Positions 5,426-7,795 of a stretch of 7,795 bases of DNA are shown one piece after another (the first letter of the stretch is position 1; the number at the start of each line of letters is the position of its first letter). The notes under the pieces are model-generated. The model searched no databases, had not been told where the DNA came from, and worked only from the letters and a program-made list of their open reading frames with translations. The position numbers were made by a program, and so were the translations under genes. Source of the stretch: Nitrososphaerota archaeon (GTDB lineage: Archaea; Thermoproteota; Bathyarchaeia; Bathyarchaeales; Bathycorpusculaceae); assembly GCA_031260365.1 (NCBI GenBank), contig JAIRJY010000158.1, positions 1-7,795 on the forward strand, in the 5' to 3' direction.

Positions 5426-6136
5426 ATGTGTGAACAAAATCTTTTTAAACAAACTAATCCCCAAAAAACAAATTCCCAAATTAGAGTCTACGTTGCCAAT
5501 CTAGGCAAATACAACGAAGGAGAAATAGTAGGTGGATGGCTAAGTCTTCCAGTAACACATGATGAAATCAAAGCTTTTCTAAAAAACCAAGTTGGACTAA
5601 ACGAACAATATGAAGAGTATGCTCTGCATGATTATGAGTCAGATTTTAGTCTTGGTGAATATGAAAACCTCTATAGTCTTAACGTGTTAGCGGTAGTGTT
5701 GGAACAGATGAGTGAAACAGAAAAAAACATAGCATCAGCCTACTGTAGCGCAAACGGTCTAAAAGACACCCTGAGTGTTGCAAATGCGTGTATGCAAGTT
5801 AATGATCTCTCATATGTAGAGTTAGATGCTAATGATTGGGGAAGTAAAGAAGAAAAACTAGGCTACGCTATCCTTGAGGAAATCAATTCGGATCTAAAAG
5901 CGACTCTGGAACAATGCCCGATAGGTGCAAACTTGACTGCTCTGGACTATTTTGACTTCGAAAAATACGGACGTGACATCGCAATAAATGACGGGTACTT
6001 CGCATCAAACGAATTTTTCATATTCTATACCTCCGACATTGACCCCAAACTCTACAATATCCAAGAAATAGTCGACCAGCTAAACGACCCACGTCTATCT
6101 GAGACCGCTATTGACGGGTCTGCCCTAAAAAAATAG
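5426..6136 (+). CDS. ardA: Antirestriction protein ArdA
   Basis: A 236-residue ArdA-family protein, an acidic elongated DNA mimic that binds and blocks type I restriction-modification enzymes, protecting DNA that has just entered a cell. The first domain begins at residue 19 with IRVYVANLGKYNEGEIVGGW, followed by LSLP. It is followed by the family pattern EEYALHDYES and LGEYENLYSLN (residues 63-85), a central helical domain to about 160, and the antirestriction motif region LDYFDFEKYGRDIA (173-186). The chain is rich in D and E, as expected. It is somewhat longer than the roughly 165-residue transposon-borne ArdA, with an extra polar N-terminus (1-18) and a C-terminal tail (205-236). It stands alone between two long non-coding tracts, which suggests its own regulated promoter. 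ArdA belongs to mobile elements, mostly bacterial, so its place in an apparently archaeal setting is notable. Confidence 0.9.
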   Translation: MCEQNLFKQTNPQKTNSQIRVYVANLGKYNEGEIVGGWLSLPVTHDEIKAFLKNQVGLNEQYEEYALHDYESDFSLGEYENLYSLNVLAVVLEQMSETEKNIASAYCSANGLKDTLSVANACMQVNDLSYVELDANDWGSKEEKLGYAILEEINSDLKATLEQCPIGANLTALDYFDFEKYGRDIAINDGYFASNEFFIFYTSDIDPKLYNIQEIVDQLNDPRLSETAIDGSALKK

Positions 6137-6140
6137 CAAA

Positions 6141-6220
6141 TAAGTTGACGTACTTACCCGCTCTTTAATAATATTCTCTATATATTTTTTAACTGTTGAT
6201 GTAATTGTAAGTTGACTTAC
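6141..6220. promoter_or_regulatory. Two related palindromes downstream of ardA (possible operator)
   Basis: TAAGTTGACGTACTTA (6141-6156) has 5-bp arms around TGACGT. GTAAGTTGACTTAC (6207-6220) has 6-bp arms around TG. Both share AAGTTGAC and end in ACTTA(C), and both are followed shortly by CGCT. They are 66 bp apart and flank a TATATATTTTTT stretch, so a dimeric repressor could act on a promoter between them. They could also assist termination after ardA. Confidence 0.45.
6177..6190 (+). terminator. T-tract after ardA
   Basis: CTCTATATATTTTTT ends in six T residues at 6185-6190, about 50 nt after the ardA stop. It is sufficient as an archaeal oligo-T terminator, but the TATATA core could instead be a TATA box for rightward transcription. 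Confidence 0.3.
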
Positions 6221-6602
6221 ACGCTTTGCTTTTTGTGATGGCTTTGGGTTGGTTGTTGTTAGTTGGTGTTTGTGTTGTCTTATCTTTTTTTGTTGGTTAT
6301 CTAGTGAATGGTGTGTTAGTTGTTTAATGTGTTGTTTTCTTCTCTGTTGTCATCTGTATTTTTGTCATTTTCGGATTTTAAGGTAATTTGTCTTTTGGTT
6401 TTTTTCTATTGTTGTCATTGCGCAAAGGCTGGGTTTTGGGGTTTTAAATGCTCGGGTAGTTTAGAGGGTTGGTAAGTGTTATGTGGAGTGTCCTGTGGTA
6501 TAGTTTCGGTGAGTTGCGTAGTTGTGTTTTGTTAGGTGTTTAGTGGGGTGGGTTTGTTTGTCTGAGTTGGTGCAGGCTTTGTGGTTTGAGGATGTGGGGT
6601 TT
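6221..6602. other. G+T-rich tract without a convincing gene
   Basis: By my count 240 of the 300 bases 6241-6540 are G or T on the plus strand. Short hydrophobic frames occur (6238-6327, 29 residues, and 6481-6543, 20 residues), but neither has a ribosome binding site and G/T-rich DNA yields Val/Leu/Phe/Gly runs by chance. TTGTCAT occurs three times (6347, 6362, 6412). The stretch holds the second copy of GTTTTGGGGTTTTAAAT and probably the promoter of the VirB3-like gene. Confidence 0.5.
6431..6468 (+). promoter_or_regulatory. Copy 2 of the G4T4-like motif with TATA box
   Basis: GTTTTGGGGTTTTAAAT at 6433-6449 repeats the sequence at 4881-4898. TTTTAAAT (6442-6449) is a plausible TATA box that would start a transcript near 6471 running into the VirB3-like and VirB4-like genes. 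Four G-runs (6431-6433, 6438-6441, 6454-6456, 6466-6468) could form a G-quadruplex with one long loop. Confidence 0.35.
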
Positions 6603-7202
6603 TTGCATGAGCAAATGTTGGATACTCCTGTTGGGCGGTTTTCTATTCGGCAGATGGGCATATTTTTGATTTTTGGTTTTTTAGCGTGGCTTTCTTCACT
6701 TGTTTTCGCTGATCTTGTACTCAAAGTTGTGGTGGCTGGCGCGATATTTTTTGCAGGTGCCGCTCTCTTTACGCGAAAAATTAAAACAGTTTCTCCTGAA
6801 GCCCATCTACTCTACATGACAAGGCGGTTCACCATTCAGACAAAGCAAAGGCGTTCTGCCGTCAAAGTCAAGTCGTCTGTGGAGCAGGTTTCGAAGTCTT
6901 TGTTGCTTTCTGCAACTTTGGGTGCGCCTGTAAAGATTGTTGGTATTCTAAAAGATGTAACTGGGCAAATTCTTTCAGGCAAAAATTTCCAGGTGAACAT
7001 AAACAACACTACCTACGCCAAAGGCTCAACTGATGAAGAAGGCTGCTTTTGTACTTATTTTGTTACTGATCGTTCGGGCGTTTTTCAACTAGACATCCAG
7101 CCCGAAGGCTCCACTGAGGCAGTTCAGCAAATAACCGTAAACGTTCAACCCAAAGTAGAAGAGGAAAACAAACATGCAGAAACTATTAAAACTAAAATCT
7201 AA
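6603..7202 (+). CDS. VirB3/PrgI-like membrane protein with a C-terminal Ig-like domain
   Basis: 199 residues from TTG 6603, chosen because GAGGAT at 6588-6593 lies 9 nt upstream; the frame stays open back to TTG 6522, so a longer form of up to 226 residues is possible. The layout is that of VirB3/PrgI proteins: a short cytoplasmic start with TPVGRFSIRQMGIF, then two hydrophobic segments at about 19-35 and 39-57, then a basic RRFTIQTKQRR stretch. Such proteins sit in the inner membrane and anchor the VirB4 ATPase of a type IV secretion system. Residues 107-182 add a beta-rich region with an N-N-T-T-Y-A-K-G-S-T-D-E-E-G turn, like carboxypeptidase-regulatory or other Ig-like domains, which is not usual for this family. 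The gene overlaps the next by 29 nt, supporting one operon and a physical partnership with VirB4. Confidence 0.6.
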   Translation: MHEQMLDTPVGRFSIRQMGIFLIFGFLAWLSSLVFADLVLKVVVAGAIFFAGAALFTRKIKTVSPEAHLLYMTRRFTIQTKQRRSAVKVKSSVEQVSKSLLLSATLGAPVKIVGILKDVTGQILSGKNFQVNINNTTYAKGSTDEEGCFCTYFVTDRSGVFQLDIQPEGSTEAVQQITVNVQPKVEEENKHAETIKTKI

Positions 7203-7795
7203 GCTTGAAAAACAACCCACTTGCCTCTATGAAGTGTTTCCTGTAAATTTTGTTATGCTTCCTAAACAGAAACGCTCTGAAACTCTGGGACGATTCCAAC
7301 GTCTCTTAAACAGCCTACCCTGCCCCGTAAAGCTGTCTGCAATGAAGACACAAAAAACTCTTGAAATAACCGAGAACCAGTTTACAGCTACTTATTATCG
7401 GTTTTTTGTTGAAAGCCCTGAACCCATAGACTGGATAATCGAACAATGCGGCTTTAAACAACAGCCCCTAACCGAAACCCCAAAAACAAAAACCGCCAAA
7501 ACCTACCCAAAACACCTTCTGCTTGAAAACAGTAAATTTCAAAGAACCTTCACTGTGTACCAACTCCCCGGAACACTCCTACCCGGTTTCATAAGTGAAC
7601 TCTACGGTCTATGTGAAAAAGTGTTGCTTTGTATTAAGCCTCTGCCCCCTGAGGTTGCCTCTTCCCAAATGGGCAAATACTTACGGTTATTAAAAAGTAT
7701 CTTGTTGGCTGATCAGTCTAAGGGTCGTATAGCTAAAGATGAAGTTAAACTAAAGCACGCCATGGCTGAAGCTACCTACCAAGGATTGATAACAG
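7174..7795 (+). CDS. VirB4-like conjugation ATPase, N-terminal part (runs off right edge)
   Basis: ATG 7174 has GAGG 9 nt upstream inside the previous gene, and the frame is open to the right edge (207 complete codons). The visible part matches the non-catalytic N-terminal region of VirB4/TraC/TrbE-type ATPases. A first domain with VFPVNFVMLPKQKRSETLGR is followed by a short linker rich in Thr/Lys/Pro (about residues 100-110). Then comes a second segment with LLLENSKFQRTFTVYQLPGT, LLPGFISELYG, ICIKPLPPEVA-like spacing and SKGRIAKDEVKLKHAMAEA, the place where VirB4 proteins carry the helix and acidic run after the first strands. The Walker motifs would lie beyond the window, so the ATPase call rests on this region, on the VirB3-like neighbour and on the coupling ATPase upstream. 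Confidence 0.6.
   Translation, partial: MQKLLKLKSKLEKQPTCLYEVFPVNFVMLPKQKRSETLGRFQRLLNSLPCPVKLSAMKTQKTLEITENQFTATYYRFFVESPEPIDWIIEQCGFKQQPLTETPKTKTAKTYPKHLLLENSKFQRTFTVYQLPGTLLPGFISELYGLCEKVLLCIKPLPPEVASSQMGKYLRLLKSILLADQSKGRIAKDEVKLKHAMAEATYQGLIT

Noticed and set aside
5040..6560. Long inverted repeat between the A+C tract and the G+T tract
   Set aside because: The composition is complementary, but I could align only short low-complexity stretches such as AACAAC with GTTGTT; no extended specific pairing was found.
6479..6724. Minus-strand frame of 81 residues
   Set aside because: Antisense to the VirB3-like gene and the G+T tract; Lys/Thr/Asn-rich composition reflects the complementary base bias.

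Overview
The window looks like part of an archaeal integrative or conjugative element. The archaeal reading rests on TTTAAATA-like TATA boxes about 25 nt upstream of starts (one apparently leaderless), frequent TTG starts, and GGAGG/GAGG ribosome binding sites. The protein styles recall Thermoproteota, Bathyarchaeia in particular, but that assignment is inference and the lineage cannot be fixed from sequence alone.

Layout, left to right. Bases 1-70 hold the start of a minus-strand HTH protein, probably a transposase, that runs off the left edge. Bases 314-2785 encode an 823-residue VirD4/TraG-type ATPase with an unusual C-terminal extension. Bases 2890-3256 are a multiply broken minus-strand winged-helix gene, and 3257-3602 an internally deleted insertion-sequence-like remnant butted against it. 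A small intact DUF433 gene follows (3663-3857). Facing it is a minus-strand pair: a DUF5678-like protein (4790-4455) followed by a retropepsin-like aspartic protease (4434-3916). From about 4980 to 5420 lies a striking A+C-rich non-coding tract with five GGGAAAA motifs and a diverged 57-bp direct repeat. It leads into ardA (5426-6136), a DNA-mimic antirestriction gene. ArdA is followed by two related palindromes and then a G+T-rich tract. The right end (6603-7795) has a two-transmembrane VirB3/PrgI-like protein fused to an Ig-like domain, overlapping the start of a VirB4-like ATPase cut off by the right edge.

How they fit together. The VirD4-like coupling ATPase, the VirB3/PrgI-like inner-membrane protein and the VirB4-like ATPase would be parts of one DNA-transfer machine. 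ArdA would protect incoming DNA from host restriction. The stretch between VirD4 and ardA is an accessory zone of cargo, toxin-antitoxin-like genes and mobile debris. The A+C tract ahead of ardA is the best candidate for an unrecognised cis-acting region (regulator binding array, replication or transfer origin, or a promoter active on single-stranded DNA). This is suggested by structure only.
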